Part shown: piece after piece, positions 42,108-50,616 of the stretch
How positions within the stretch are numbered: position 1 is the first letter of the stretch
Layout of the letters: each line of letters opens with the position of its first letter
Origin: Xylanibacter caecicola
Lineage (GTDB): Bacteria; Bacteroidota; Bacteroidia; Bacteroidales; Bacteroidaceae
Reading direction: 5' to 3'
DNA length: 64,000 nucleotides
NCBI RefSeq assembly: GCF_013166515.1
Contig: NZ_JABKKJ010000013.1
Location: forward strand, 20,085 to 84,084
Notes under the pieces: model-generated
What the model was told of the DNA's origin: nothing
The model's input: only the letters and a program-made list of their open reading frames with translations
The model's database searches: none
Made by a program: the position numbers and the translations under genes

Positions 42108-43331
42108 ATGAAAACATTTGGATTTATTGCCGTAACGACTTTCTGTATGATGCTTTTTGCACAGCAAACAGAAGCAAAGGACGTTACGATTACAGTGAAG
42201 AACAATGCCGATGTGCAGCGTCAGGAACTTGTGGAGGTAGACGCCGCAAGTGTTTACAAGACGCTCGGAATAGGCAAAGGCGAGCCTTTTATCGTAAGGA
42301 ATGCGTTGGGACAGGAGGTTGCAGCACAGGTTACATACGACGGTAAGATACTCGTTGACGCTGCCGTGCGCCCCATGGGAACGGCGGTATTTACCATAAC
42401 AAAGGGCACACCGAAGCCGATGAAGACATTTGTATGCGGCAAACAGTATCCCGAACGTGTGGACGATGTGGCATGGGAGAACGACCGTACTGCCTATCGT
42501 GTGTACGGACCGGCACTTCAGCGCTCGGGCGAAAGGGCATTCGGAGTGGACGTATGGGTGAAGAACACTCCCGACCTTGAGGTTGACAAGCGGTATGTCA
42601 CCGAGCTGTCAAACCACCACAAGATACAGGAACTGAAGAAAGCAGGTAAGGACAGAGAAGCTCTTGAGATGACACAGGCGACGACTTACCATTATGACCA
42701 CGGTTACGGACTGGACTGCTACAAGGTCGGTCCGACACTGGGAGGCGGCGCTCCGGCTCTTATGGACGACAACGGATTAATCCTTCCGTACTGTTACAAG
42801 ACATACGAGATACTCGATAACGGTCCGCTCCGCTTTACGGTGAAGCTGGTTTACAATCCTGCAAAGATAGGAAAGGATGCCAATGTGGTTGAGAATCGTT
42901 TGCTGAGCCTTGACAAGGGAAGCAACTTTAACCGTATGGAGGTGTGGTTCGACGGTCTGACACAGCCCCGTAAACTGGCTGCCGGCGTGGTTATTCACAG
43001 TGAAGACACAGAGAGTGTAGTGCTCGGCAAGGATATGGTGTTGTATGCCGACCCGACGGACAATCCTGCTAAGCAGAACTTCCAGATATACGTAGGCGCC
43101 CTTTTCCCATACGGAAACGTTGCCACTCAGCGTGTTGCCGATGCTGTTCCTGTAGACGGAGCGGCGGGTCATGCAGTGGGAGTTACCGAGTATAAGCCCG
43201 GTGAAAGGTTCGTATATTATTTCGGCTCGGCATGGAGCAAGAACGACGTGCGCACGTTCAACGAATGGAAATTGCGTGCATCGGAGACAATAGATGCGCT
43301 CCGCACGCCTCTGAAGGTTACGGTAGAGTAA
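42108..43331 (+). CDS. DUF4861 family secreted protein
   Basis: A 407-residue protein with a signal peptide (TTFCMMLFAQQTEA, cleaved near residue 23). The remainder matches DUF4861: VTITVKNNADVQRQELVEVD at the start, ERVDDVAWENDRTAYRVYGP near 110-129, and FVYYFGSAWSKNDVRTFNEW near the end. The family is common in Bacteroidota, often near carbohydrate-degrading genes, and its fold resembles lyases or carbohydrate-binding proteins, but no activity is assigned as far as I know. It follows the DPP-IV gene by 72 bases and is closed by a strong terminator. Confidence 0.88.
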   Translation: MKTFGFIAVTTFCMMLFAQQTEAKDVTITVKNNADVQRQELVEVDAASVYKTLGIGKGEPFIVRNALGQEVAAQVTYDGKILVDAAVRPMGTAVFTITKGTPKPMKTFVCGKQYPERVDDVAWENDRTAYRVYGPALQRSGERAFGVDVWVKNTPDLEVDKRYVTELSNHHKIQELKKAGKDREALEMTQATTYHYDHGYGLDCYKVGPTLGGGAPALMDDNGLILPYCYKTYEILDNGPLRFTVKLVYNPAKIGKDANVVENRLLSLDKGSNFNRMEVWFDGLTQPRKLAAGVVIHSEDTESVVLGKDMVLYADPTDNPAKQNFQIYVGALFPYGNVATQRVADAVPVDGAAGHAVGVTEYKPGERFVYYFGSAWSKNDVRTFNEWKLRASETIDALRTPLKVTVE

Positions 43332-43360
43332 CGATAAGGACGTAGAAATCCTTTTTATAT

Positions 43361-43440
43361 ACGTCAAGACACGGAAAAACCGGACTGTTATGATTATTAA
43401 TCATGAGTGTAAACAGTCCGGTTTTTCCGTGTCTTGACGT
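43361..43440. terminator. Perfect 29-bp inverted repeat, bidirectional terminator
   Basis: Arms 43361-43389 and 43412-43440 are exact complements (ACGTCAAGACACGGAAAAAC and on), with A5 and T5 runs inside the stem and a loop containing ATGATTATTAATCAT. It separates the DUF4861 gene from the convergent PqqD operon and probably ends both transcripts. The stem is longer than an ordinary terminator. Confidence 0.9.
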
Positions 43441-43498
43441 TTGTTGAAGGCGGATTAATGACAGTCGGATGCCTTGCATCCCGACCGGCATCGCCGTA

Positions 43499-43765
43499 TC
43501 ATTCTATTATTCCGATTTTCTTCCATTCTTCGGTAAGTGCCGTTACATCCTTCAATGCCGTTTCTTTTTCCACATTATATTCCCTTGTCAGCAGTTCCGC
43601 AAGTTCCTCGCATGTGAACTCCCTGCCTGTAACTTCTTTCCACAAGTATGCCGACGACTCGTTCATGCTTATTATGTTGCTGAAATCGATGTTCTCTTTT
43701 CCCTCGGCAACGATAATGTTCTCGCCGCACACGGTGCGCAGGTTAAACCCTTTTTTTGTTCTCAT
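43499..43765 (-). CDS. PqqD family peptide-binding protein
   Basis: An 88-residue protein (from ATG 43765, MRTKKGFNLRTVCGENIIVA) matching PqqD: a winged helix of the RiPP recognition type, with SMNESSAYLWKEVTGREFTC and EELAELLTREYNVEKETALK, typical for free-standing RRE proteins. The frame is open to an ATG at 43798, but the fold starts at the later one. PqqD proteins bind leader peptides for modification enzymes. It follows the S24/S26-like gene by 48 bases. No modifying radical SAM or cyclase gene is nearby, so its peptide partner is unknown. Confidence 0.85.
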   Translation of the reverse strand: MRTKKGFNLRTVCGENIIVAEGKENIDFSNIISMNESSAYLWKEVTGREFTCEELAELLTREYNVEKETALKDVTALTEEWKKIGIIE

Positions 43766-43813
43766 TGTATGTATTATGTTTATTGTTTTTCTTTTCAATC
43801 CTTATGCCGCATG

Positions 43814-44302
43814 TCATTTCGCGCCACCGAAAACCTTCATCCATATCCTCCGGTAGAAAGCCAGAAGATATCTGCGCACAGGTCGCAGACGTGTCCATAC
43901 GTATGAATATATGCGCCATTTCATGCCGTCGGTGCGATCCATTACATCGCGTCCTTTTCTGTAAAAACCTGTCACTGAGCCTTTGACGTCCTCCGTTCGG
44001 CACTTCTCCACCGTCAGATTGCCGTCTCCAAGCAGTGTCACCGTGCCGCCGGATATGTCCACAATGCGGTGCAACACATAGTGCCCCGGCGATATCTCAG
44101 CCAGCACCGGGTCTCCCTTCTTTATGTCCCTTGCCTTTACAAGCAGTGCCTTGTCGCGGTTGTTTTCAAGAAAAGGGCGCATGCTGTAGCCCTTGAGACG
44201 CAGGGTTACGGTGTACCCCTCGTCGAGCAGACGCACCACTTCGGGCAGGAACTTGTCGTTGGGAAACTGCTTTTCAACTATTGCGATATTGTCTTGTGGC
44301 AT
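43814..44302 (-). CDS. S24/S26-type peptidase-like protein
   Basis: A 162-residue protein. The segment LRLKGYSMRPFLENNRDKALL near residues 34-54 has the GxSM signature of signal peptidase/LexA-type Ser-Lys peptidases, with KKGDPVLAEISPGHYVLHRI near 62-81, where the general base Lys would be expected but is not clearly placed. The C terminus is basic (RLRPVRRYLLAFYRRIWMK) and may bind membrane. In Bacteroidota these proteins travel with PqqD and HprK-like genes. It overlaps the HprK-like gene by 25 bases, so the operon order is kinase-like, peptidase-like, PqqD. Confidence 0.8.
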   Translation of the reverse strand: MPQDNIAIVEKQFPNDKFLPEVVRLLDEGYTVTLRLKGYSMRPFLENNRDKALLVKARDIKKGDPVLAEISPGHYVLHRIVDISGGTVTLLGDGNLTVEKCRTEDVKGSVTGFYRKGRDVMDRTDGMKWRIYSYVWTRLRPVRRYLLAFYRRIWMKVFGGAK

Positions 44303-45177
44303 AAAACTGCAGCGTCTTTGTCCGGCAGACAGTGAAGAGTGTACATGCCGGTTGTCTCGATAATCTTTGTTATATTGTTGCAGACATTGTCAAAAATGTC
44401 CTTGCTCCATTTCATTGTAGAGCACGATGGCATCACTGATGCAAACGCCTTTGTGGGCGAAAGCCGCTCTATGCTGTTTTCCTTTGCCCTGTCTATGCGC
44501 GTAATGGCGCCCAGCGGAGCCTTTACATTGCGGTAACAGGGAGTCTTTCCGCTCCACGGACTGCCGTAGATAAACGTCTGTCCGTCGATAGTCCTCACTA
44601 TCGGGTTGTCGTCGTTCATGAGGTCGCAGCCCGGTATGTGGCGCAGCCACAGGCTCACGTGTGTACTCTTGCCCGTGCCGCTCTTTGCAATGAAAGCATA
44701 TCCGCGCCCGTTGTTACGTACCAATGAGGCGTGGATGAGCAACGCATTGAAGCGGCAACCGGCAAACGCGAAGGTTATCATCAAGGCGTTGTTCAGCCCG
44801 AAACTCCTCATGTTGGTGTTGCCGTTGAGCGCACACCGGCAGTTGCTGAAGCTGCGGTCTGTCTGCAACAGGCAACAGCTGCGCCCTTCGATGTCCTTTA
44901 TGATATACTGGTATCCCCCGTCTGCAAGCAGGTCTACAATCGTGTCACCGTTGCCGGTGTCGAACTGCCCTATGCGTTCCTTGTCTGTGTGTATGGGCTG
45001 CAGCCCGTCGTCTACGGTGATTGTAAACAACTTTTCGCCGTCCGAAAGCTTCTCGCGAAACGGTTCGAACGACGAAATCAGCCCCATATTGTTTTTGCCC
45101 GTATCGTTGAAGACAATTCTAAGGTGCAGATCCGCCAGACAGAAATCGTTGATGTCCGCTTTTTCATGACTGTCCAT
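44278..45177 (-). CDS. HprK-like kinase (PEP carboxykinase-like fold)
   Basis: A 299-residue protein with a P-loop AFIAKSGTGKSTHVSLWLRH near 163-182 and CDLMNDDNPIV near 188-198, matching the HPr kinase/PEPCK fold. Related proteins in lasso peptide and other RiPP clusters phosphorylate peptide residues. The N-terminal half (ADINDFCLADLHLRIVFND) is a family-specific extension. Together with S24/S26-like and PqqD genes it forms a set that suggests a peptide-processing pathway, which is an inference. The gene start is 36 bases beyond the stop of the small periplasmic protein gene, so it may be the second gene of the operon. Confidence 0.82.
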   Translation of the reverse strand: MDSHEKADINDFCLADLHLRIVFNDTGKNNMGLISSFEPFREKLSDGEKLFTITVDDGLQPIHTDKERIGQFDTGNGDTIVDLLADGGYQYIIKDIEGRSCCLLQTDRSFSNCRCALNGNTNMRSFGLNNALMITFAFAGCRFNALLIHASLVRNNGRGYAFIAKSGTGKSTHVSLWLRHIPGCDLMNDDNPIVRTIDGQTFIYGSPWSGKTPCYRNVKAPLGAITRIDRAKENSIERLSPTKAFASVMPSCSTMKWSKDIFDNVCNNITKIIETTGMYTLHCLPDKDAAVLCHKTISQ

Positions 45178-45213
45178 GGTCTGAAACTTTAAACCTCACA
45201 ACCTTTAAACATA

Positions 45214-45648
45214 TCATTTCCCCACACCGTCTTCCACAACCTGCGGCACGATGCTCTGAAAGCGGAATTGGTCTGCGGCAATATGTTCGATGATACAGCC
45301 GCCCCTCTTTACATACCTGTCTCTCATCTTGCGGTGCTTTCGGTCGATGTCTTTCCGCTTGAAGGCGTATGATATCACGCATGTGCGGTGTTCCTTCCCG
45401 TTTTCGTTGAGATATGTCTTCAACTGTCCCGAATAGTTCTCGCGTTCCAGCATAAACTTTGTCTTGTCGTTTATCCATACGCTGTCAATCTCCTGAATAT
45501 CCGTGAAATATACGGTAGAGTCGTTGAACGATGCCGCAAATCCGAAAGCATATACCTTTGGCACACACTTGTTTTTTGCCGTAATAGTGGTTGTGGCGAA
45601 TGCTGCCACTACTGCCGTTACGGCAAACAGATACTTGTACAATTTCAT
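45214..45648 (-). CDS. Small secreted protein of unknown function
   Basis: A 144-residue protein with a signal peptide (KYLFAVTAVVAAFATTTITA, cleaved near residue 24). The mature part, KCVPKVYAFGFAASFNDSTV then YFTDIQEIDSVWINDKTKFM, is of a type common in Prevotella but without a known role. A basic stretch (KRKDIDRKHRKMRDRYVKRGG) lies near 97-118. It is directly upstream of the HprK-like operon on the same strand and downstream of rpoD. No membrane helix other than the signal. Confidence 0.75.
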   Translation of the reverse strand: MKLYKYLFAVTAVVAAFATTTITAKNKCVPKVYAFGFAASFNDSTVYFTDIQEIDSVWINDKTKFMLERENYSGQLKTYLNENGKEHRTCVISYAFKRKDIDRKHRKMRDRYVKRGGCIIEHIAADQFRFQSIVPQVVEDGVGK

Positions 45649-45751
45649 ATATTACTGTTGTTGTTGAGTTCTTATACGGGAAGTTGCCGTCAAAGCGCAT
45701 GCCTCAGAACCGGTATTTCTTCCTTTCTTTGTATTCCTGTTAACCCTCCTC

Positions 45752-46615
45752 TCACTGTCCGAGATACGATTTCAGCAGCTTGTTCTTTGTGTTCTTGCGC
45801 AGTTTTCTTATCGCTTTCTCCTTTATCTGCCTTACCCTTTCGCGTGTCAGTCCGTGTCTTGCGCCTATTTCTTCGAGTGTCATTTCCGGTTGGTTTATGC
45901 CGAAGAACGCCTCGGTTACCATTCGCTCGCGCTCATTCAGTGTTTGCAGTGCCCGTTTAATCTCATCTCTCAGCGACTCCATCACCAACGTTTTGTCTGC
46001 CATGGGCGAGTCTTCGTTCTGCAATACGTCCAACAGATTGTTCGTGTCGCCGTCGGACAGAGGCGCGTCCACAGATATATGGCGTGTGTTGATGTTCATC
46101 GCGTCTTCTATCTTGTCGTGCGGAATGTCCACCTTGTCGGCTATCTCGTCGATGCTCGGGCGGCGTTCGTGCTGCTGTTCAAACTCGTTGAGCACCCTGT
46201 TTATCTTACTTGCCGAGCCAACTTGGTTCAACGGCATCCTTACAATGCGGCTCTGTTCGGCTATAGCCTGCAGTATGCTTTGCCTTATCCACCACACGGC
46301 GTATGATATAAACTTGAAGCCGCGGGTCTCGTCGAACTTCTCGGCGGCCTTTATCAGTCCCATGTTGCCCTCGTTGATGAGGTCGGGAAGGCTCAGTCCG
46401 TGGTTCTGATATTGTTTCGCCACAGACACAACGAAGCGCAGGTTGGCTTTTGTAAGCTTTTCCAGAGCCTTGCGGTCGCCTTTCTTTATCCTCTGTGCAA
46501 GTTCCACTTCCTCGTCGGTTGTGAGCAGTTCCTCATGTCCTATGTCCTGAAGATACTTGTCGAGCGAGGCGCTTTCCCTGTTTGTGATGGATTGTGTTAT
46601 TTTAAGTTGTCTCAT
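45752..46615 (-). CDS. rpoD: Primary sigma factor RpoD (Bacteroidota type)
   Basis: A 287-residue sigma-70 protein. Region 1.2 starts [20 protein letters not shown]; region 2 has [40 protein letters not shown] and [20 protein letters not shown]; region 3 follows; region 4 ends with [20 protein letters not shown]. The large N-terminal region of Proteobacterial RpoD is lacking, which is normal for Bacteroidota (about 287 residues). It would recognise the TTG/TAnnTTTG promoters seen in this window. Upstream there are two promoter copies in an 88-bp duplication. Confidence 0.97.
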   Translation of the reverse strand: MRQLKITQSITNRESASLDKYLQDIGHEELLTTDEEVELAQRIKKGDRKALEKLTKANLRFVVSVAKQYQNHGLSLPDLINEGNMGLIKAAEKFDETRGFKFISYAVWWIRQSILQAIAEQSRIVRMPLNQVGSASKINRVLNEFEQQHERRPSIDEIADKVDIPHDKIEDAMNINTRHISVDAPLSDGDTNNLLDVLQNEDSPMADKTLVMESLRDEIKRALQTLNERERMVTEAFFGINQPEMTLEEIGARHGLTRERVRQIKEKAIRKLRKNTKNKLLKSYLGQ

Positions 46616-46638
46616 TCAGTATGTGATTTAAGTAGATG

Positions 46639-46780
46639 CAAATATACGAATAAGTCGAGAACAAAACAACAAATTCATTTGTTTTTTGTCGAGCAGGAGT
46701 ATATTGGACGAAGACAAAGGCGAAGTCAAATATACGAATAAGTCGAGAACAAAACAACAAATTCATTTGTTTTTTGTCGA
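46639..46780 (-). promoter_or_regulatory. Duplicated rpoD promoter, 88-bp direct repeat
   Basis: A segment of about 55 bases starting CAAATATACGAATAAGTCGA is present at 46639 and again at 46727, exactly 88 bp apart and nearly identical. On the minus strand each copy reads TATATTTG (at 46639-46646 and 46727-46734) with GTTG 20 bases upstream, so each holds a full promoter for rpoD. Confidence 0.85.
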
Positions 46781-46828
46781 GTTAGAGTATGTTGGAAGCA
46801 ATGGAATACGAACCGGAATAAAAACGTT

Positions 46829-46945
46829 CATCCGCTTTGTAGGGACTTATACTTGTATATGTCCGCGTCTTGTCATGTAAAGAATATGTTCTTTTACATA
46901 ATATTTACAGACACATACAAGAATAAGTTCTCACAAAGCGGATGA
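46829..46945. repeat. Dispersed palindromic element (MITE-like), hairpin copy
   Basis: The arms TCATCCGCTTTGTAGGGACT... and ...CACAAAGCGGATGA are complementary over about 36 bases with about five mismatches, and the left arm holds TTGTATATGTCCGC as in the other copies at 12353, 48860 and 59890. It lies between rpoD and the HtrA gene. Confidence 0.8.
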
Positions 46946-46993
46946 TATTTTCGTCTTTTTTATCCCTGAAACCTTAGTTCCGTGGGATACTCC

Positions 46994-48451
46994 TTAGTCC
47001 TCCTGCAACGGAACGGCGAAGTATGCCTTCTTGCCTGTGGGGAACATTCCCTGTATGTAGAGCACCGGATCCTTGCTCTTCGATGCGTCTTTCACCGCTT
47101 CCTGCAAGTCGTCGATAGTCTTCATCGGAGCATCGTTGACTTTCTGTATTATGAAACCGCGGTTGATGCCGGCATCCTTAAGGGCACCGTTGTTCACCTT
47201 TATCACTGCAAGACCGAAGCTTATGCCCAGCTGCTGCTTTTCCGATGCGTTTATCTCGCGGAAGTTTCCGCCCAGCACATCGAGGTCGGCATTCTTCACA
47301 ACCTTTGTGTTGCCCTGCGCATTCTTTAGTGTTACGGTCACGTCCTTCTTGCGTTTGTTGTGCAGATAGGTTATCGTGATCTTGTCGCCCGGGCGCTTGT
47401 TTGCCATATACTCCTGCAGTTCTGCCATCTTCTTCACCTTCTTTCCGTCCACGGCGGTTATCACGTCGCCCTTCTCAAGACCCGCTTCGGCTCCGGCACC
47501 CTCTTCGCTCACCTTGGCAATGTATATACCCTCCATTGTTCCGAGGTCTATCTCGTTGCCCTTCTCTTTTTCTGCGTCGATGTATCTGTTTACATCAGAG
47601 CCTTCAATGCCCAGCAGCGCGCGCTGTACGGTGCCATACTGCTTGAGGTCTGCCACCACCTTGTTCATTATCGTTGTCGGAATGGCAAAGCCGTATCCGC
47701 TGTAACTGCCTGTCTGTGAGTATAGCATGGCGTTGATGCCTACAAGCTCTCCCTGGGTGTTTACCAGTGCACCGCCGGAGTTGCCCGAGTTGATGGCGGC
47801 ATCGGTCTGTATGAACGACTCCACGCCGTTGGCACCCAATGAGCGCGCCTTGGCACTTACGATGCCCGCCGTTACGGTTGAGTTGAGGTTGAACGGGTTA
47901 CCCACTGCCAATACCCATTCGCCCACCTTCAGTTTGTCGCTGTCGCCGATGGTCAGTGTCGGCAGGTTCTTGCCGTCTATCTTTATGAGTGCAAGGTCGG
48001 TGGTCTTGTCTGTGCCCACTATGCGTGCAGAGAACTCACGGTTGTCGTCCAGCGTTACGGTAAGCTCGTCGGCACCTTCCACCACGTGGTTGTTTGTGAC
48101 TATATATCCGTCGGTAGATATTATCACTCCCGAACCGGCACCCTGCCTTTTCGGTGTCTGTATCTGGCGTTTCTGCGTGCCGCCGTTGCCGCCCGGATTG
48201 CCGAAGAAGCCGAATGGATCGAAGAAATCGCCGAAAGGATTGGACTGTACGTCGACGGTCTGCACCTTGCTGTTTTGCAAAAACTTGATGTGTACCACGG
48301 CGGGGAGAGCCTTCTCCGCGGCGTAGGTAAGGTCTACGGGCTGTCCCGGTGCCGGCGCCTTGTAGGCGTAAACCTTCATGAACGAGCCGGCAGAAAATGC
48401 TATTGCCACTATGCACATGGCATAAACCAGATAGTTTGATAATTTTTTCAT
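46994..48451 (-). CDS. Periplasmic Do-type serine protease (HtrA/DegQ)
   Basis: A 485-residue protease from ATG 48451 (MKKLSNYLVYAMCIVAIAFS); the open frame upstream to 48592 lacks a signal-like sequence. A signal anchor precedes a trypsin-like domain with His in VTNNHVVEGADEL near 120, Asp in DKTTDLALIKID near 152 and Ser in NSGNSGGALVNTQG near 224. Two PDZ domains follow (GMEGIYIAKVSEEGAGAEAG and LKDAGINRGFIIQKVNDAPM). It degrades or refolds damaged periplasmic proteins. It stands between rpoD and the long repeat-rich region, in its own transcription unit. Confidence 0.95.
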   Translation of the reverse strand: MKKLSNYLVYAMCIVAIAFSAGSFMKVYAYKAPAPGQPVDLTYAAEKALPAVVHIKFLQNSKVQTVDVQSNPFGDFFDPFGFFGNPGGNGGTQKRQIQTPKRQGAGSGVIISTDGYIVTNNHVVEGADELTVTLDDNREFSARIVGTDKTTDLALIKIDGKNLPTLTIGDSDKLKVGEWVLAVGNPFNLNSTVTAGIVSAKARSLGANGVESFIQTDAAINSGNSGGALVNTQGELVGINAMLYSQTGSYSGYGFAIPTTIMNKVVADLKQYGTVQRALLGIEGSDVNRYIDAEKEKGNEIDLGTMEGIYIAKVSEEGAGAEAGLEKGDVITAVDGKKVKKMAELQEYMANKRPGDKITITYLHNKRKKDVTVTLKNAQGNTKVVKNADLDVLGGNFREINASEKQQLGISFGLAVIKVNNGALKDAGINRGFIIQKVNDAPMKTIDDLQEAVKDASKSKDPVLYIQGMFPTGKKAYFAVPLQED

Positions 48452-49105
48452 GTTGCTGTTATTCGTTTTTGTTGATAATCTTTCTTGTACCGGACGGCAA
48501 GATATGCCGTGACCGTACCTTTCGGCACGGTTTTCCCGCGTTTTTTGTTGCGTGCAAATATAGTCCCATTTTTTATCAAACATATAAAACACATCTTATA
48601 TTTGTTCTCTTTTAACACTCAAAACGCCCTTGTTAACGGCTCTTAGCGCGAAACAAGCCGTTTTTTACATTCGTTTAAAGAGCCGTAATGCAGGGCGTAT
48701 ATACTTTGTAACCGGTGCTGATTACGGATAAGTAAATCCTAATATAACGAATTCGTCGAATTATACAAACCACACCTGAGAGATGTGTCATAATTCAATA
48801 TCTGTTGTATGTAGGGACATATTTTTCACTTCGTTCAACAACACGTCTTGTATTTGTCCGCCTGTAACAGACACGTTGTCAAACTGTTATACAAACGGAC
48901 AAATACAAGCATATGTCCCTACTCGCGGGTGATAGCCTATTTTGACACATCCTCCGGTGGTGGTTTGTCATATCATATATGACCGATAATATAGATACAT
49001 TAAATTTATGTTATATACATAGTGACACCATATAAGGGCATTTCGCGACATTTTGACATCGCAAAACCGTCGACTAAAACTTTCATTCCGGGCGTTTACG
49101 GACGC
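48452..49105. repeat. Long non-coding region with dispersed element
   Basis: Between the HtrA start and the 22-bp array lie a short repeat of GAGCCGT/CGGCTCTT type near 48640-48680 and a copy of the dispersed element (48780-48960): GTGTCATAATTCA, GTAGGGACATATTTTTCACT, CTTGTATTTGTCCGCC, then the inverted CGGACAAATACAAGCATATG and ATTTTGACACATCC. Outer arms match inward, so it could fold into a long hairpin. I see no gene. Confidence 0.75.
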
Positions 49106-49300
49106 GAAAGGGGAGGCGTGAGACGTGAAAAAACGCCGTTTCGGATACGAAGTAGCCCGTTTCAGGTCGCAAAATGCGTAACTTTAGCCTCTAAAGTGCC
49201 GTCATTTGCATGCCAAAGTGCCGCATATTGCGGGCTGAAATGCCGTGTTTTGCATCCTGAAAGGGCATGTTTTGCATCCGGAGCTGTGCACATTTTCGTG
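49106..49300. repeat. 22-bp periodic array upstream of the second recombinase
   Basis: Units of the type GAAAGTGCCGT begin at 49106, 49127, 49149, 49171, 49193, 49215, 49237, 49259 and 49281, a period of 22 bp (21 once). Between them are GCATCCTG/GGGCTG-like spacers. The array lies about 310 bases before the recombinase start and is the longest of its kind here. There are no unique spacers of CRISPR type. Confidence 0.93.
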
Positions 49301-49608
49301 TGATAAAGCATAACCGCGTGATATGCAGAGCGTTGCACCTGCACACCAATGCTTGCCGTTTTTACGCCGATGAGCGTAAAAGTTTCAAAAGATGGCAGTA
49401 TTCAGGGATTGTGAAAAATCAAAAAGAAAGGAAAAAGGCGGAAATGATTAATAATTGATAATTCATAATTTATAATAGGGAAAGCCTTTGAAAGTTTGTT
49501 TATGCAGATGCCTGTGCCGTGTAGGGATGCTCCATGGAGCATCCGAATCCGCAGGGAATACCCGTTATAATATATATACGTTTAATTTTAAACATCTACT
49601 TATATATT

Positions 49609-50616
49609 ATGTTATTAGGATTTACATTCAGTTTAAAGATTTCCATCGGCGGGCGTAAGGCGTCGTCGCGAAGGAAGAGAAAGGAGGGGATGAGAGACGC
49701 TCCGCGCACACCTCTCTTCCTCGAGTTCATGGACCGCGAGATGAAGCACGTGCGCCGCCGTTGCCGTCAGAGCACCTGCGACAACTATATGACGGCGCGC
49801 CGCTCGTTCGCCGCGTTTCTCGGCGGTGCGGACATCCCGCTTCGCGAGGTGACCCCGCAGCTTGTCTCGCGCTACTCGCAGTGGCTTTCATCCCGCGGCG
49901 TGAGCCTCAACACGTCGTCGTGCTATATGCGTTCGCTGCGTGCCATGTACAACGCCGCCGCCGTAAAGCACCGCATAAGGCGCTGCAGTCCCTTCTCCGC
50001 CGTCTTCACGGGCAATGTGCCGACCCGCAAGCGCGCCCTCGGCGAGGCGGAGATGCGCCGCATCGGCATTGCCGACGTGGAGGAAGACACCGTCCGGTCG
50101 TGGGCACGCGATGTCTTCATGTTCTGCTTCTATGCCATGGGCATGCCCTTTGCCGATGCCATGCTGCTGCGCAAGAGCCGGGTGAGGGACGGGACGATAA
50201 CCTACTTACGGCGCAAGACGGGTCGCGAGGTGACGGTGGGCATAGAGCCGTGCATGGAGAGGATAATGAGAAAATATGCCGGCGGCGACGCGGACTATGT
50301 TTTTCCCGTTCCCACGGGCGACCGGTTTCCGGGCGGCAAAGGCTACGCCCGGCTGCTGAAGTGTTATAATGCCGCTCTGAAAGTGCTGTCGCGCGATGTG
50401 GGACTGTGCCTGCCGCTCACGTCATACGTCGCGCGCCACACGTGGGCAAGCCTTGCCTACCGCCGCAACGTTCCGCTGCATGTCATAGCGCAGGCGCTGG
50501 GTCATTCGTCGCCAAGGGTGACGATGACATATATAAGGGAACTCGACGGGAGCACCGTCAGGCGTGCAAACAAAAAAATAATAAGGGGATTTACGTCAGC
50601 CACCTCTGTGCAATAG
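49609..50616 (+). CDS. Second tyrosine recombinase (unusual catalytic motif)
   Basis: A 335-residue recombinase from ATG 49609 (MLLGFTFSLKISIGG); an in-frame ATG at 49534 lies in A/T-rich DNA. The SAM-like domain (TCDNYMTARRSFAAFLGG) and the catalytic domain are clear: FMFCFYAMGMPFADAMLL near 170-187, YLRRKTGREVTVG (Lys), YVARHTWASLAYRRNVP near 271-287 and GHSSPRVTMTYIRELD with His and Tyr near 306. At the first Arg position the paralogue at 35727 has YTRGMSF; here it reads YAMGMPF, so the Arg is missing. High G+C and Arg-rich compared with its neighbours, it may be a recent arrival. Confidence 0.87.
   Translation: MLLGFTFSLKISIGGRKASSRRKRKEGMRDAPRTPLFLEFMDREMKHVRRRCRQSTCDNYMTARRSFAAFLGGADIPLREVTPQLVSRYSQWLSSRGVSLNTSSCYMRSLRAMYNAAAVKHRIRRCSPFSAVFTGNVPTRKRALGEAEMRRIGIADVEEDTVRSWARDVFMFCFYAMGMPFADAMLLRKSRVRDGTITYLRRKTGREVTVGIEPCMERIMRKYAGGDADYVFPVPTGDRFPGGKGYARLLKCYNAALKVLSRDVGLCLPLTSYVARHTWASLAYRRNVPLHVIAQALGHSSPRVTMTYIRELDGSTVRRANKKIIRGFTSATSVQ

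Noticed and set aside
49106..49300. CRISPR-like array
   Set aside because: Units are 22 bp with degenerate copies and no unique spacers of constant length; no cas genes are in the window.
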